DNA of 64,000 nt, from the NCBI RefSeq assembly GCF_000093025.1, contig NC_014207.1, positions 1,116,001 to 1,180,000 of the forward strand. Reading direction: 5' to 3'. The stretch's first letter is position 1, and every line of letters begins with the position of its first letter. The notes beneath the pieces were generated by a model. It was not told the origin of the DNA. It saw nothing but the letters and a program-made list of their open reading frames with translations, and did no database searches. Both the position numbers and the translations under genes were made by a program. This stretch comes from Methylotenera versatilis 301 (lineage in GTDB: Bacteria > Pseudomonadota > Gammaproteobacteria > Burkholderiales > Methylophilaceae). Of the stretch, positions 8,792 to 18,501 are shown piece after piece.

Positions 8792-9166
8792 TTAAACCTG
8801 CATATTCATAATGTCATGGTAAGCCGACACTAGTTTATTGCGTACTTGCACCGTTGCTTGAAACGAAATATTGGCTTTCTGCCCAGCAATCATGACGTCA
8901 GAAAGACTGACACTATCATCGCCCATCGCGAAACTCTTACCTAATTGCTCTGCTTCCACTTGTACTTTATTGACTTGGTTGAGTGAAGCTTTCAGTGCAT
9001 CAGAGAAGTTAACTTTTGATGTGCCTTGGCTAACACCTTGTGTACTCGAGAGGCCTGCCGCAGAAGCTAACCCAGATGCTGCATCAGCTTGCGGACGTTG
9101 TGCAGCCGCTTTTAACTGCGCAAGCATAGATTCTATTCTGCTTGCGTCAATTCCACCTGTTTTCAT
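8792..9166 (-). CDS. fliE: Flagellar hook-basal body protein FliE
   Basis: 124 residues. The C-terminal half is the conserved FliE domain: NFSDALKASLNQVNKVQ, then SLSDVMIAGQKANISFQATVQVRNKLVSAYHDIMNM. FliE joins the MS ring to the proximal rod and is needed for export of rod proteins. The N-terminus is Ala/Gly-rich and variable. It is transcribed away from fliF, whereas in many bacteria fliE leads the fliF operon in the same direction; here the two share a 306-base divergent promoter region. Confidence 0.95.
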   Translation of the reverse strand: MKTGGIDASRIESMLAQLKAAAQRPQADAASGLASAAGLSSTQGVSQGTSKVNFSDALKASLNQVNKVQVEAEQLGKSFAMGDDSVSLSDVMIAGQKANISFQATVQVRNKLVSAYHDIMNMQV

Positions 9167-9472
9167 GATTTGCCTCCCTCAACTTTAATTCACGCTTCTA
9201 TTAACAGTCTGTTTGCTTAAATTTAGACGGTTAAATAATCACCATTTCCGACAGTTGTTAATTTAACACTTTGCTTTAATAGCGAGCGTGCAAATAGGTC
9301 GAGGAAAATTGCTCTATTCCTAAATTTGAAAATCCTAGTCATTGGCATAATGGTATCCAATAGCTTATAGAAGCAATTCTTCTGTAAATGCTAAGTGTTT
9401 AGATGGTTAAAGGCTCAACACACAAAACGCAATAAGTTAAGTATTTGAAGAGCAGAACATTGGAGAAATACG
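9167..9472. promoter_or_regulatory. Divergent fliE / fliF promoter region
   Basis: 306 bases without an ORF. AT-rich, with short imperfect palindromes. On the reverse strand around 9342-9359 there is a GG-N10-GC pair (TTGGATA...ATGCCA) that weakly resembles a sigma-54 -24/-12 promoter and would face fliE. I found no good sigma-54 match facing fliF. The fliF start is preceded by TTGGAGAAA. Confidence 0.4.
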
Positions 9473-11128
9473 ATGGCGGCAGAGAATAACGCTGCGCTTA
9501 TTAATCAAGGCGTTAATAAAGGTGGAACTGGTTTGAACTCACAGTTAGGTAATAAGTTAATTTTGGTAGTCGCAGCCGCTGCAGTCGTCGCAGTGATGGT
9601 GGTATTTTGGCTATGGAGTCAGCAGCCAGATTATCGCGTGTTGTTTTCTAACTATACTGATAAAGATGGTGGTGCGATTGTTGCAGAACTAGAGAAAATG
9701 AACGTACCTTACAAGTTCTCTGATAGCGGTACAGCGATTCTTGTTCCAGCCTCACAAGTGCATCAAGCACGTTTAAAATTAGCTTCTGATGGTTTGCCTA
9801 AAGGTGGCAACATTGGTTTTGAAATCTTAGAGAATCAAAAATTTGGCGTTTCTCAATTTGTAGAACAAGTAAACTTTCAGCGTGCTTTAGAGGGTGAGCT
9901 TGAGCGTAGTATTCAATCAATAGGTGCAGTTGAAACTGCAAGAATTCATTTAGCCATTCCTAAAGCTTCAGTATTTGTCAGAGATCAACAATCACCAACT
10001 GCCTCAGTATTGCTGAATTTGCGCGCTGGTCGCAGTCTAGACGCACAGCAAGTTGGCGCAGTAGTGCATTTGGTTGCCAGCAGCGTACCTAATCTGCCAG
10101 CTGCAAATGTAACGGTAGTCGATCAAAATGGGAATCTGCTCTCTGACACTTCTAAAAAGATGGGTGCGAATAACTTAGACCCAACCCAACTTAAATATAT
10201 CGATGATATTCAACAAAGCATCATTAAACGCGTTGAATCTATTATTACACCGATTGTTGGTGCTAAAAACGTGCGTGCTGAAGCCAGTGCAGAGATTGAT
10301 TTTTCTAGCTTAGAGCAAGCTGCAGAGATCTACAAACCTAATCAAAAACCAGATGATGCAGCAATACGCAGTTTACAAAGCAATGAGTCGTTAACCAGCA
10401 ATGGTGGTGCGGCTACTGGTGTACCTGGTGCTTTATCTAATCAACCACCACCAAATGCTACTGCGCCAATTACAACGCCTGCTGGTGCTGCACCAGGTGC
10501 AACTGCTGAAGCTGCCCCTGTCAATAATCAAAAAAATACTACAACTAACTTTGAGGTAGATAAAACCGTACGTTATTCACAACAAGGTATGGGTGGTATT
10601 AAACGTTTAAATGTTGCTGTGGTTGTGAATAACATGCCAGTGGTAGATAAAAAAGGCAAAGTGACTTACAGACCACTCACCGCTGCAGAAAAAACACAAA
10701 TCAATGATTTAGCCATGCAGGCCATGGGTTTTAATAAAGAACGTGGTGATGCCTTAACGGTTGTAAATAGCTCATTCGCAGGTGAGCCTGAAGAAATTAT
10801 TCCTGAAGTGCCAATGTGGAAAAACCCTGAAACCATCGAATACGGCAAAGATGCATTACGCTTCATTGTAGGTATTGTGGTGTTATTGTTGATTTACAAA
10901 CGTGCATTAAGTCCGATGCTTCGTAAGCTAACCGCGCCATCGCCAAAATTATTAAATGCACCTGGTGATGAAGATGCTGTAGTGAATTTAAGTGGTGCAG
11001 AAGGGCAAGCGCAGTTAGCCGCTGTTGCAGGTAGTAACAGTAATTTAGCTGCTGCTAAGCAGCTTGCCAAAGATAACCCAAGAATGGTGGCAAGTGTTGT
11101 AGCTAATTGGACAAGTGGAAATGAGTAA
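9473..11128 (+). CDS. fliF: Flagellar MS-ring protein FliF
   Basis: 551 residues, the usual length. One transmembrane helix near residues 24-48 (LILVVAAAAVVAVMVVFWLW), then the YscJ/FliF ring-building domain (YRVLFSNYTDKDGGAIVAEL, GNIGFEILENQKFGVSQF, ARIHLAIPK), a Pro/Ala/Thr-rich loop, and a second transmembrane helix at ~460-480 followed by the C-terminal tail that binds FliG. It forms the inner-membrane ring on which the motor assembles. It leads the fliFGHIJK operon; the gap to fliG is 5 bases. Confidence 0.97.
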   Translation: MAAENNAALINQGVNKGGTGLNSQLGNKLILVVAAAAVVAVMVVFWLWSQQPDYRVLFSNYTDKDGGAIVAELEKMNVPYKFSDSGTAILVPASQVHQARLKLASDGLPKGGNIGFEILENQKFGVSQFVEQVNFQRALEGELERSIQSIGAVETARIHLAIPKASVFVRDQQSPTASVLLNLRAGRSLDAQQVGAVVHLVASSVPNLPAANVTVVDQNGNLLSDTSKKMGANNLDPTQLKYIDDIQQSIIKRVESIITPIVGAKNVRAEASAEIDFSSLEQAAEIYKPNQKPDDAAIRSLQSNESLTSNGGAATGVPGALSNQPPPNATAPITTPAGAAPGATAEAAPVNNQKNTTTNFEVDKTVRYSQQGMGGIKRLNVAVVVNNMPVVDKKGKVTYRPLTAAEKTQINDLAMQAMGFNKERGDALTVVNSSFAGEPEEIIPEVPMWKNPETIEYGKDALRFIVGIVVLLLIYKRALSPMLRKLTAPSPKLLNAPGDEDAVVNLSGAEGQAQLAAVAGSNSNLAAAKQLAKDNPRMVASVVANWTSGNE

Positions 11129-11133
11129 CGAAA

Positions 11134-12132
11134 ATGAGTGATGCGGGCGTGATGAGAAGCGCAATCTTAATGCTTGCGCTTGGTGAAGATGAAGCTGCGG
11201 AAGTGATGAAGTTTCTTAGCCCAAAAGAGGTGCAGAAGCTAGGCACGGCAATGTCAACACTAAAATCTGTTGGTCGTGAACAAGTGGAAACCACTGTTGC
11301 AGCATTTATGACTGAGGTAGAGCAAAGTAGTGAGTTCGGCTTGGACTCAGATGAGTATATTCGTTCAGTGCTCAATAAAGCCCTAGGTGAAGATAAAGCG
11401 TCAGGCTTGTTAAACCGTATTTTGCAATCACGTGATGCAAGTGGAATTGAAAGTCTTAAGTGGATGGACCCGCTCACTGTGGCAGAGTTTATTAAGAATG
11501 AACATCCACAGATTATTGCCACCATTCTTGTACATCTAGATGCAGATCAAGCCTCTGACATTATTGGTCACTTCGCGGAGCGTTTGCGCCAAGACGTGAT
11601 GCTACGCATTGCAACACTTGATGGTGTAAAGCCTATTGCCCTACGTGAGTTGAATGACGTCATGACTAAATTGCTGACAGGTAATGAGAATATTAAAAAA
11701 CAAACGATGGGTGGTATTAAAGTGGCCGCCGAAATTATGAACTTCATGAGTGGGGACAATGAAGCCATCATTATGGAAGGTCTTAAAAGCTACGATGATG
11801 ACATGGCCCAAAGGATTATGGATGAGATGTTTGTGTTCGATAACATTATTGATATCGATGACAAAGGCATTCAAGTCATGTTGAGAGAAGTGCAGTCTGA
11901 AACTCTGATTGTGGCACTTAAAGGCACCACTGAAGAAATGCGTGAAAAAATATTCAAAAATATGTCTTCTCGTGCTGCAGAAATGATGAAAGAAGATTTG
12001 GAATCAAAAGGTCCTGTCAAACTTTCAGAAGTTGAAGCACAACAAAAACAAATCTTGCAAATTGTACGTAGATTATCTGATGAAGGTCAGATTCAACTTG
12101 CTGGTAAAGGCGGAGATGATAAATATGTCTAA
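11134..12132 (+). CDS. fliG: Flagellar motor switch protein FliG
   Basis: 332 residues, full length. N-terminal domain (RSAILMLALGEDEAAEVMKFL), middle domain with the EHPQIIATILVHL motif, and C-terminal torque-generating domain (MFVFDNIIDIDDKGIQ) carrying the charged helix that meets the stator. It transmits torque from MotAB to the rotor and sits on FliF. It is tightly packed between fliF and fliH, so translational coupling is likely. Confidence 0.97.
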   Translation: MSDAGVMRSAILMLALGEDEAAEVMKFLSPKEVQKLGTAMSTLKSVGREQVETTVAAFMTEVEQSSEFGLDSDEYIRSVLNKALGEDKASGLLNRILQSRDASGIESLKWMDPLTVAEFIKNEHPQIIATILVHLDADQASDIIGHFAERLRQDVMLRIATLDGVKPIALRELNDVMTKLLTGNENIKKQTMGGIKVAAEIMNFMSGDNEAIIMEGLKSYDDDMAQRIMDEMFVFDNIIDIDDKGIQVMLREVQSETLIVALKGTTEEMREKIFKNMSSRAAEMMKEDLESKGPVKLSEVEAQQKQILQIVRRLSDEGQIQLAGKGGDDKYV

Positions 12133-12197
12133 AAACTCAATTTCTCACTACGCAAAGTCTAACTTTTCTAAGAATGCTCATTATGCATAGGAGTTCT

Positions 12198-12845
12198 ATG
12201 AATATTCCTAAAGAACAGCAAACAGCCTATGAGCGCTGGGAGATGTCATCTTTTGGTGAAGGTAGTCCTAGTGTTAGCACTAGCAGGCCTAAGAAGAAAG
12301 AGGATACTGTCGCTTCGGAAAAAATCGCACAAATATTTGAGGTGGCGCGCAAAGAAGCTTATACCAAAGGTATGCAAGAGGGTTTTGCTGTAGGTATGGC
12401 AAAAGCGCGTGAGTATGCGCAAGAAGAAAAAAATAACTTTTTAACGCTGATGAATTCTTTTAGTGATGCGTTGGAAAAATCGGATGAGCAAATTGCGGAT
12501 GATGCACTGTCGCTCGCTTTAGAAATTGCAAAAGCGATGTTGAAAGTGAAGCTGAATATTGACCCAGCAGTGGTATTGCCTGTGGTGATGGATGCGATTC
12601 ACTACCTACCATATGTGCAAAAACCAGCAAGAATATTAGTTCATCATGATGATGCGCAAATGCTACGTGAATATCTGGCTGAAGAGATTGCCAGTCAACA
12701 CTGGCAGATTCAAGAAGATATCAATATCGAGCGTGGCGGCTGTATTGTGGAAACTGGCGCCAATCAAATTGATGCGAGCAATGAAGTGCGTTGGAAACGC
12801 ATTAGTGATGCTTTATCACAAAAAAGTGACTGGTTGCTACCATGA
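12198..12845 (+). CDS. fliH: Flagellar assembly protein FliH
   Basis: About 215 residues. FliH is the regulator of the FliI ATPase. The protein has the long central helix with small residues ([18 protein letters not shown], fitting the family's AxxxG/GxxxG repeats) and the C-terminal FliH/HrpE domain ([14 protein letters not shown]). I chose the ATG at 12198 because TAGGAG lies just upstream; an earlier in-frame ATG at 12174 has no such site. The stop codon overlaps the fliI start by four bases (ATGA), so the two are translationally coupled. Confidence 0.93.
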   Translation: MNIPKEQQTAYERWEMSSFGEGSPSVSTSRPKKKEDTVASEKIAQIFEVARKEAYTKGMQEGFAVGMAKAREYAQEEKNNFLTLMNSFSDALEKSDEQIADDALSLALEIAKAMLKVKLNIDPAVVLPVVMDAIHYLPYVQKPARILVHHDDAQMLREYLAEEIASQHWQIQEDINIERGGCIVETGANQIDASNEVRWKRISDALSQKSDWLLP

Positions 12846-14374
12846 ATTCTCCAGAGCTCAGTTCGCTGGCATTAGATAAACAGGTTGCTCAGCCACACCC
12901 TAGCATGCCTGATTTAGAGCAACTGCGCGAAGCTACTCCAGACTCAACTCAGCCAAAAGTTGATATGCAAAATATCCATCGCCAACGCTGGCATGACCAT
13001 ATTCGTGATTGCAAAGAGATTCTACGCATTGTAGAGCCCTTAGAAATAGCAGGGCGCATCACTAAGTTAACAGGCTTAGTCATGGAGGCCGCTGGTATTA
13101 AGCTACCGATTGGCAGTGCATGTTATGTGCCGCTTGCTGAAGGTCGTCGCGTAGAAGCTGAAGTTGTAGGTTTTGATGGTGAGCGCATGTTATTAATGCC
13201 ACAAAGCAGTGTCGATGGTGTGATGCCAGGTGCCAAAGTATTTGCTTTAGAAGTTGCAGAAGCTTTGCCTAAGCCTCACCACGGTAATCCGCCACGCAGG
13301 AGAGTAACAGATCGCGCACGTCATCTACCTGTTGGCAATGAGTTGCTAGGTCGTGTAGTGGATGGTGCAGGCAATCCTTTAGACGATCTCGGAAAAATTG
13401 TAGCTGCCCAAAGCTCACCACTGAATGCACGACCAATGAACCCGTTGATGCGAGCTCCTATTGAAGAGATTTTAGATGTAGGTGTACGTGCCATTAACAG
13501 TATGCTCACAGTTGGCCGTGGTCAACGCATGGGCTTATTTGCTGGTTCTGGTGTTGGTAAAAGCGTGCTGCTAGGCATGATGGCGCGCTACACCACCGCT
13601 GATGTGATTGTGGTTGGTTTAATCGGTGAACGGGGACGTGAGGTTCAGGAGTTTATTGAACAAATCTTAGGCCCTGTTGGTTTGGCACGCTCTGTTGTAG
13701 TAGCGGCACCCGCAGATGCGCCAGCTTTAATGCGCCTACAAGGTGCAAATTACGCGACAACTATCGCCGAGAATTTTCGTGATCAAGGCAAAAACGTATT
13801 GTTGATTATGGATTCATTAACACGTTATGCCATGGCGCAGCGTGAAATTGCATTAGCCATTGGCGAGCCGCCAGCGACTAAAGGTTATCCACCATCAGTA
13901 TTCGCTAAATTACCAGCATTGGTTGAGCGTACTGGAAATGGTAAACGTGGTGAGGGTTCAATTACAGCTTTTTATACGGTGCTGACAGAAGGCGACGATC
14001 AACAAGATCCAATTGCCGATGCGGCGCGTGCTATTTTGGATGGTCATATCGTATTAAGTCGTAGCTTGGCTGAGAGCGGACATTACCCAGCCATCGATGT
14101 AGAACAATCTATCAGCCGTGCGATGCACAATATTACCAGTCCAGAACATCAAAAGCTTGCACGCAAATTAAAGCAGCTCAACTCACGATATATGCGCAGT
14201 GTGGATTTAATCAATGTCGGCGCCTATGAAGCGGGTAGTGATGCCGTGCTGGATCAAGCGATTGCTAGACACGACAAGATTGATGCATTTTTGCAGCAAG
14301 GTATTTCTGAGCGATCAGGGGTTGAAGAGAGTATTGGCCATCTAGCGCATGTTTTAGATGGCTTAGTTAATTAA
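12842..14374 (+). CDS. fliI: Flagellum-specific ATPase FliI
   Basis: 510 residues, ~50 longer than common FliI because of an N-terminal extension before the F1-like beta-barrel ([18 protein letters not shown]). The Walker A motif [10 protein letters not shown], the Walker B region [19 protein letters not shown] and the [12 protein letters not shown] segment are intact. It energises export of flagellar substrates with FliH and FliJ. The start overlaps fliH by 4 bases. A Met at residue 22 could be an alternative start giving a more usual length. Confidence 0.96.
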   Translation: MNSPELSSLALDKQVAQPHPSMPDLEQLREATPDSTQPKVDMQNIHRQRWHDHIRDCKEILRIVEPLEIAGRITKLTGLVMEAAGIKLPIGSACYVPLAEGRRVEAEVVGFDGERMLLMPQSSVDGVMPGAKVFALEVAEALPKPHHGNPPRRRVTDRARHLPVGNELLGRVVDGAGNPLDDLGKIVAAQSSPLNARPMNPLMRAPIEEILDVGVRAINSMLTVGRGQRMGLFAGSGVGKSVLLGMMARYTTADVIVVGLIGERGREVQEFIEQILGPVGLARSVVVAAPADAPALMRLQGANYATTIAENFRDQGKNVLLIMDSLTRYAMAQREIALAIGEPPATKGYPPSVFAKLPALVERTGNGKRGEGSITAFYTVLTEGDDQQDPIADAARAILDGHIVLSRSLAESGHYPAIDVEQSISRAMHNITSPEHQKLARKLKQLNSRYMRSVDLINVGAYEAGSDAVLDQAIARHDKIDAFLQQGISERSGVEESIGHLAHVLDGLVN

Positions 14375-14398
14375 TCGTAAGCATAAGATTGAGAAGTT

Positions 14399-14848
14399 AT
14401 GGCAACGCGATCAAACAATGTATTAGGTATGTTACAGGACATTGCTTCTAAAGAGGTCGATGAGGCGGCAGTGGCTTTAGCTAAGGCGATGAAGCTGGCA
14501 AATGAGGCGCAAGCTAAACAAGATATGCTGAATGAATATCGGCTGGATTATGTGAGAAATCTTAATAAGATTTTAGAGGCTGGTATGGGCGCTAAAGCTT
14601 ATCAAAATTTTCAGAATTTTTTTGGCAAGTTAGATCAAGCCATTGCCGGGCAACAAGAAGTTGTTGAGTTGGCAAATCAACAAGTAAAGATTCAAAAGCA
14701 ACTATGGCAAGAAAGTCAGCGTAAAAAACTTTCTTATGAAGTGCTAACCGACAGGTCTGAGAAACGCATACTTAAAGTAGAGCAGAAAAAAGACCAGAAA
14801 CAGATGGATGAGTTTGCGATGCGTATTACTAGAACTAAGCATCATTAA
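14399..14848 (+). CDS. fliJ: Flagellar export protein FliJ
   Basis: 149 residues, predicted antiparallel coiled coil with many Gln, Lys and Glu residues (AKAMKLANEAQAKQDMLNEY, QEVVELANQQVKIQKQLW). Size, coiled-coil character and place directly after fliI identify FliJ, the stalk of the export ATPase and an escort for export chaperones. The gap to fliI is 24 bases. Confidence 0.92.
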   Translation: MATRSNNVLGMLQDIASKEVDEAAVALAKAMKLANEAQAKQDMLNEYRLDYVRNLNKILEAGMGAKAYQNFQNFFGKLDQAIAGQQEVVELANQQVKIQKQLWQESQRKKLSYEVLTDRSEKRILKVEQKKDQKQMDEFAMRITRTKHH

Positions 14849-14915
14849 GTGCAGATGGCATCAATTGAAAAATAAATCATCACTTGAGCGAGTTTAATTT
14901 TTGGGGTTGAGTAAC

Positions 14916-16268
14916 ATGAAAAACTTATCATTACAAATGACAGAAACATTATTAAAAAAACCAGCGGATGCTGTAAGCAAAAGCACTGTGGTATCTGATG
15001 GCGCAGCCCAAGTGGAAAATAACGCTTCATTTCAAATGATGTTGAATAAACAAGTGCAAGCTAAGCATGCTTTAGCTAGAGAAGTTGAAAATAGACAAAG
15101 CCAAACTAAACAAGCGCAAAAGACCACTGGAAAAGAATCCAGCTCAACGACAACACAACCTGAAAATGTTGATGCAACTACCACACAAAAGAGTGTGCAG
15201 AAAGTTAACCATTTACAGCTGGCGATGATGGCGACCAGTCGTGCAAAAGCTCAGAAAGATGCTGAGAGTATCGATCCGATGCAGCTTGATTCCAAAGATT
15301 TGATGGCGCTTGATGCGAAGTCTACATTAGTTAAAAAGAGTGATGAGACTAAAGCTGACAGTGACGTCGCAGCTTCGACAGATGTTAATTTGACCAGTAA
15401 CCCTTCAATCACAGATGTTTCTGGCGCGCAGATGCTTTCGTCCATGATTTCTGAAGCTAAACAAGCGCCACTTGGTCAGGCTGTAGAAGGCGCGGAAATG
15501 AGTGCCGAGAAACAGCTTACTTTGGGCGCTGAAAGAGGCTCTGTATTAAAAGATGCGGTATTAAGCAATGCATTATCTCAGGGTAAAACCGCCTCTGACG
15601 CCAAAGATTTAGCTGTAGTTGACGATAAGCAGTCTCGTCATGATTGGATAGACGCCATGTTGCCAAATGCATCTAAACCAACAAATGGAGATGATGCGGC
15701 TAGATTGATGCTAAAGGCGGAAAAAGAATCTGCAATGAATCAAGTGGCAGTGCCGGCTAATTTTCAATCTACCAGTCAATCAATCACGCAAATTAGCGCG
15801 GCTGAGACTATGCAGCAGCTAGGTAGCAGCAATACTATCAATGCTTACCCAGGAAAAACAGGTTGGGATCAAGCCATTAGCCAAAAGGTCGTGTGGATGT
15901 TAGGTGGCCAAGAGCAATCTGCCACGCTAACACTTAATCCGCCAGATATGGGGCCGTTGCAAGTCGTGATTCATGTTCATAATGATCAAGCCGATACGAC
16001 GTTTATTTCAGACAACGCTGAAGTAAGACAGGCGCTGCAAGATGGTATGGATAACTTACGTAACAAAATGAATGAAGCTGGTATTCAATTAGGGCAGGCG
16101 AACGTGAATTCGGGCGGGCAAATGCAACAACAGTTTCAACAAGCTGCTCAACAATCAAGAGCTGATGCCTCACTCGGCAGAAATGATTCGGCACCTCCAT
16201 TAGAACACCTGAGCAGCCCTAAAACCTTGGTTCGCACGTCCAATGGTTTGGTTGATACTTTTGTGTAA
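14916..16268 (+). CDS. fliK: Flagellar hook-length control protein FliK
   Basis: About 450 residues. The N-terminal ~300 residues are Gln/Ser/Ala/Lys-rich and disordered-looking, as expected of the molecular ruler. The C-terminal Flg_hook domain is clear: SATLTLNPPDMGPLQVVIHV, then EVRQALQDGMDNLRNKMNEAG. It measures hook length and triggers the FlhB specificity switch. I chose the ATG at 14916; a TTG 15 bases upstream is in frame. It ends the fliF-K block. Confidence 0.92.
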   Translation: MKNLSLQMTETLLKKPADAVSKSTVVSDGAAQVENNASFQMMLNKQVQAKHALAREVENRQSQTKQAQKTTGKESSSTTTQPENVDATTTQKSVQKVNHLQLAMMATSRAKAQKDAESIDPMQLDSKDLMALDAKSTLVKKSDETKADSDVAASTDVNLTSNPSITDVSGAQMLSSMISEAKQAPLGQAVEGAEMSAEKQLTLGAERGSVLKDAVLSNALSQGKTASDAKDLAVVDDKQSRHDWIDAMLPNASKPTNGDDAARLMLKAEKESAMNQVAVPANFQSTSQSITQISAAETMQQLGSSNTINAYPGKTGWDQAISQKVVWMLGGQEQSATLTLNPPDMGPLQVVIHVHNDQADTTFISDNAEVRQALQDGMDNLRNKMNEAGIQLGQANVNSGGQMQQQFQQAAQQSRADASLGRNDSAPPLEHLSSPKTLVRTSNGLVDTFV

Positions 16269-16376
16269 GCGCTAGGTTAGCTGTGGTTTGATAGACGATT
16301 CCTCTTGCATGAGTCTGTAAGTTGGCATGGACTTAATTTGTCTAAATAAAATATTTTCAATCACAATCTTCAATTT

Positions 16377-16426
16377 AACGGCTTTTTCCCTCTCTTATCT
16401 AAGCATGTTATTCAGCCGTTTTTTTC
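16377..16426 (+). terminator. Possible terminator after fliK
   Basis: AACGGCT pairs with AGCCGTT across a 30-base loop, directly followed by TTTTTT. The loop is long for a Rho-independent terminator, but the stem and T-run sit between fliK and fliL, where a transcription boundary is plausible. Confidence 0.5.
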
Positions 16427-16503
16427 CATAATGTAATCATCGATAACGCCAGTGACTGCAATACAGGCAGTACAGGTTTAGTTCATTATGGAAAGGCAAC
16501 AAA

Positions 16504-17001
16504 ATGGCAGCAGATCCAAAGCCCGATGGCGCTGAAGTAGCACCGGCACCAAAATCCAAGAAGAAACTTATCATTATGATTGCCGCAGTCGTTCTATTGG
16601 CCGGCGGTGGCGGGGCGGGTTGGTTTTTAACACATCAAAAATCAGATCATAAAAAAGAAGAAGCCAAGCATGAAGAACCAGCACATGCGCCAGTATTTGT
16701 GACGCTTGAGGCTTTTACGGTCAATCTTCAACCTGATCCTGATGAAAAGTTTTTACAAACTGAAATTTCACTACAAGTAGCTAGCCCCGAGCAAGAAGAA
16801 CTGCTGAAATCCCAAATGCCCGCTGTTAGAAGTCGTTTGTTAATGCTGTTAACCAGCAAAACAGCCTCTGATATTTCAACTTCTGAAGGTAAGCAAAAAC
16901 TGAGTGATGAGATTGTCGCCGAGGTTAAAAAGCCATTTTCTAAGGGCGCTAAGCCACAAGAGGTAACTGGCGTATTTTTTACTTCATTCGTGATTCAATA
17001 A
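16504..17001 (+). CDS. fliL: Flagellar basal body-associated protein FliL
   Basis: 165 residues. A short cytoplasmic tail rich in Pro/Lys, one transmembrane helix at ~24-42 (LIIMIAAVVLLAGGGGAGWF), a His/Glu/Lys-rich linker, then the periplasmic FliL domain (VTLEAFTVNLQPD, LQTEISLQV, MPAVRSRLLMLL). It surrounds or stabilises the stator units. It leads the fliLMNOPQR block behind AAAGGCAA. Confidence 0.95.
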   Translation: MAADPKPDGAEVAPAPKSKKKLIIMIAAVVLLAGGGGAGWFLTHQKSDHKKEEAKHEEPAHAPVFVTLEAFTVNLQPDPDEKFLQTEISLQVASPEQEELLKSQMPAVRSRLLMLLTSKTASDISTSEGKQKLSDEIVAEVKKPFSKGAKPQEVTGVFFTSFVIQ

Positions 17002-17019
17002 CGCGTTCTATATTAAGCC

Positions 17020-18024
17020 ATGGCCGATAAGTTTTTATCTCAAGATGAAGTTGATGCCTTATTAAAAGGCGTTGATGGCGATCAAGACGACGATCAACCT
17101 GCGAGTAATGCGGGTGATGTGCGTGATTACAACCTTGCTACGCAAGAACGCATTGTGCGTGGGCGTATGCCTACGCTTGAGATTATCAATGAGCGATTTG
17201 CTCGTTTGGTACGCATCGAACTGTTTAACTTTTTACGCCGCACTGTTGAGGTGTCGGTAGGGCCTGTTCGCATTACTAAATACAGTGATTTTGTTCGAAA
17301 TCTAGTGGTGCCTACCAATTTAAATCTGATACAAATGAAGCCGCTGCGCGGTACCGCACTGATGGTGTTTGATCCAACATTAGTATTTTTGGTCGTTGAT
17401 AATATGTTTGGCGGTGATGGCCGCTTTCATACGCGAGTAGAAGGGCGTGACTTTACTCAGACTGAACAACGCATTATTCAGCGTATTCTCAATATCGTAT
17501 TTGAAACTTACTCAAAATCATGGGAGCCAGTTTATCCGGTTCAATTTGAGTACATGCGCTCTGAAATGAATACCCAGTTTGCCAATATCGCTACCCCTAA
17601 TGAAGTGGTCATTGCCGTGACGTTTAATGTCGAATTAGGTCCAGCGAGTGGCGAGATACACTTTTGTTTCCCTTACTCAATGTTAGAGCCGCTTCGCGAC
17701 ATGCTCAGCTCACCATTACAAGGTGAAGTCTTAGGTACTGATAAACGTTGGGTGAAACTGATGACTCAACAGGTACAAGCTGCTGAGGTTGAGATTGTGG
17801 CCGATCTTGCCAAAACTAATATGATGATTGGTGATGTACTGAATATGAAGGTGGGTGATGTTGTGCCACTTAATATTGAAGAATCTATCGAAGCGCAGGT
17901 TGATGGTGTGCCTGTCATGCTTTGTAAATACGGGATGTTTAATGGCCAATACGCATTACGTGTGGAAAAGTTATTAAGATCCAACTCAACTGAATATATT
18001 AAAGGAGAACCTTATGGCGAATGA
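17020..18024 (+). CDS. fliM: Flagellar motor switch protein FliM
   Basis: 334 residues. The N-terminal CheY-binding peptide is present (FLSQDEVDALLKGV). The middle CheC-like domain has LNLIQMKPLRGTALMVFDP and VDNMFGGDGRF, and the C-terminal SpoA domain has VEIVADLAKTNMMIGDVL. It is the rotor switch component that receives CheY-P. Its end overlaps the start of fliN by 11 bases. Confidence 0.97.
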   Translation: MADKFLSQDEVDALLKGVDGDQDDDQPASNAGDVRDYNLATQERIVRGRMPTLEIINERFARLVRIELFNFLRRTVEVSVGPVRITKYSDFVRNLVVPTNLNLIQMKPLRGTALMVFDPTLVFLVVDNMFGGDGRFHTRVEGRDFTQTEQRIIQRILNIVFETYSKSWEPVYPVQFEYMRSEMNTQFANIATPNEVVIAVTFNVELGPASGEIHFCFPYSMLEPLRDMLSSPLQGEVLGTDKRWVKLMTQQVQAAEVEIVADLAKTNMMIGDVLNMKVGDVVPLNIEESIEAQVDGVPVMLCKYGMFNGQYALRVEKLLRSNSTEYIKGEPYGE

Positions 18025-18487
18025 TGCTGCAGAAGATACGGCTGTAGCCGAGGATGATTGGGGCGCAGCGATGGCCGAACAAAGCACTGCTGAAGCCACC
18101 GATGACTGGGGTGCGGCTATGGCCGAGCAAGAGGCTACAGATACTTCAGCTTTACAATCTAAGAATGCTGAGCAGACACAAGTGTTTACTGAATTTACCG
18201 CTAAAAATAAACTGCAAGATACGCAAAATGACATTGATTTCATTTTGGATATCCCTGTACAGCTTACCGTTGAACTTGGCCGTACCAAAATTGCGATTAA
18301 AAACCTGCTGCAATTAGCGCAAGGCTCAGTGGTTGAGCTTGATGGCATGGCGGGTGAGCCTATGGACGTTTTAGTGAACGGCTGCTTAATTGCGCAAGGT
18401 GAGGTAGTGGTGGTGAACGATAAGTTTGGTATTCGTTTGACTGACATTATTACGCCTGCTGAACGTATTCGCAAAATAAACCGCTAA
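18014..18487 (+). CDS. fliN: Flagellar motor switch protein FliN
   Basis: 157 residues. The C-terminal ~85 residues are the SpoA/FliN domain (DFILDIPVQLTVELGRTKIAI, ELDGMAGEPMDVLVNGCLIA, RLTDIITPAERI). The N-terminal ~50 residues are acidic and contain a tandem duplication: DDWGAAMAEQ occurs twice about 19 residues apart. FliN builds the C ring and docks FliH. AAAGGAG within the last fliM codons precedes the ATG. Confidence 0.96.
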   Translation: MANDAAEDTAVAEDDWGAAMAEQSTAEATDDWGAAMAEQEATDTSALQSKNAEQTQVFTEFTAKNKLQDTQNDIDFILDIPVQLTVELGRTKIAIKNLLQLAQGSVVELDGMAGEPMDVLVNGCLIAQGEVVVVNDKFGIRLTDIITPAERIRKINR

Positions 18488-18501
18488 TAGAAATGCTTGT
18501 C

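Noticed and set aside
9342-9359. Sigma-54 promoter for fliE
   Set aside because: Only the GG-N10-GC core fits; the flanking -24 and -12 bases match poorly, so it is not listed as a promoter.
17986-18474. Reverse-strand 162-codon ORF over fliN
   Set aside because: It mirrors the fliN coding strand, Ser/Ala-rich without any motif; fliN is certain.
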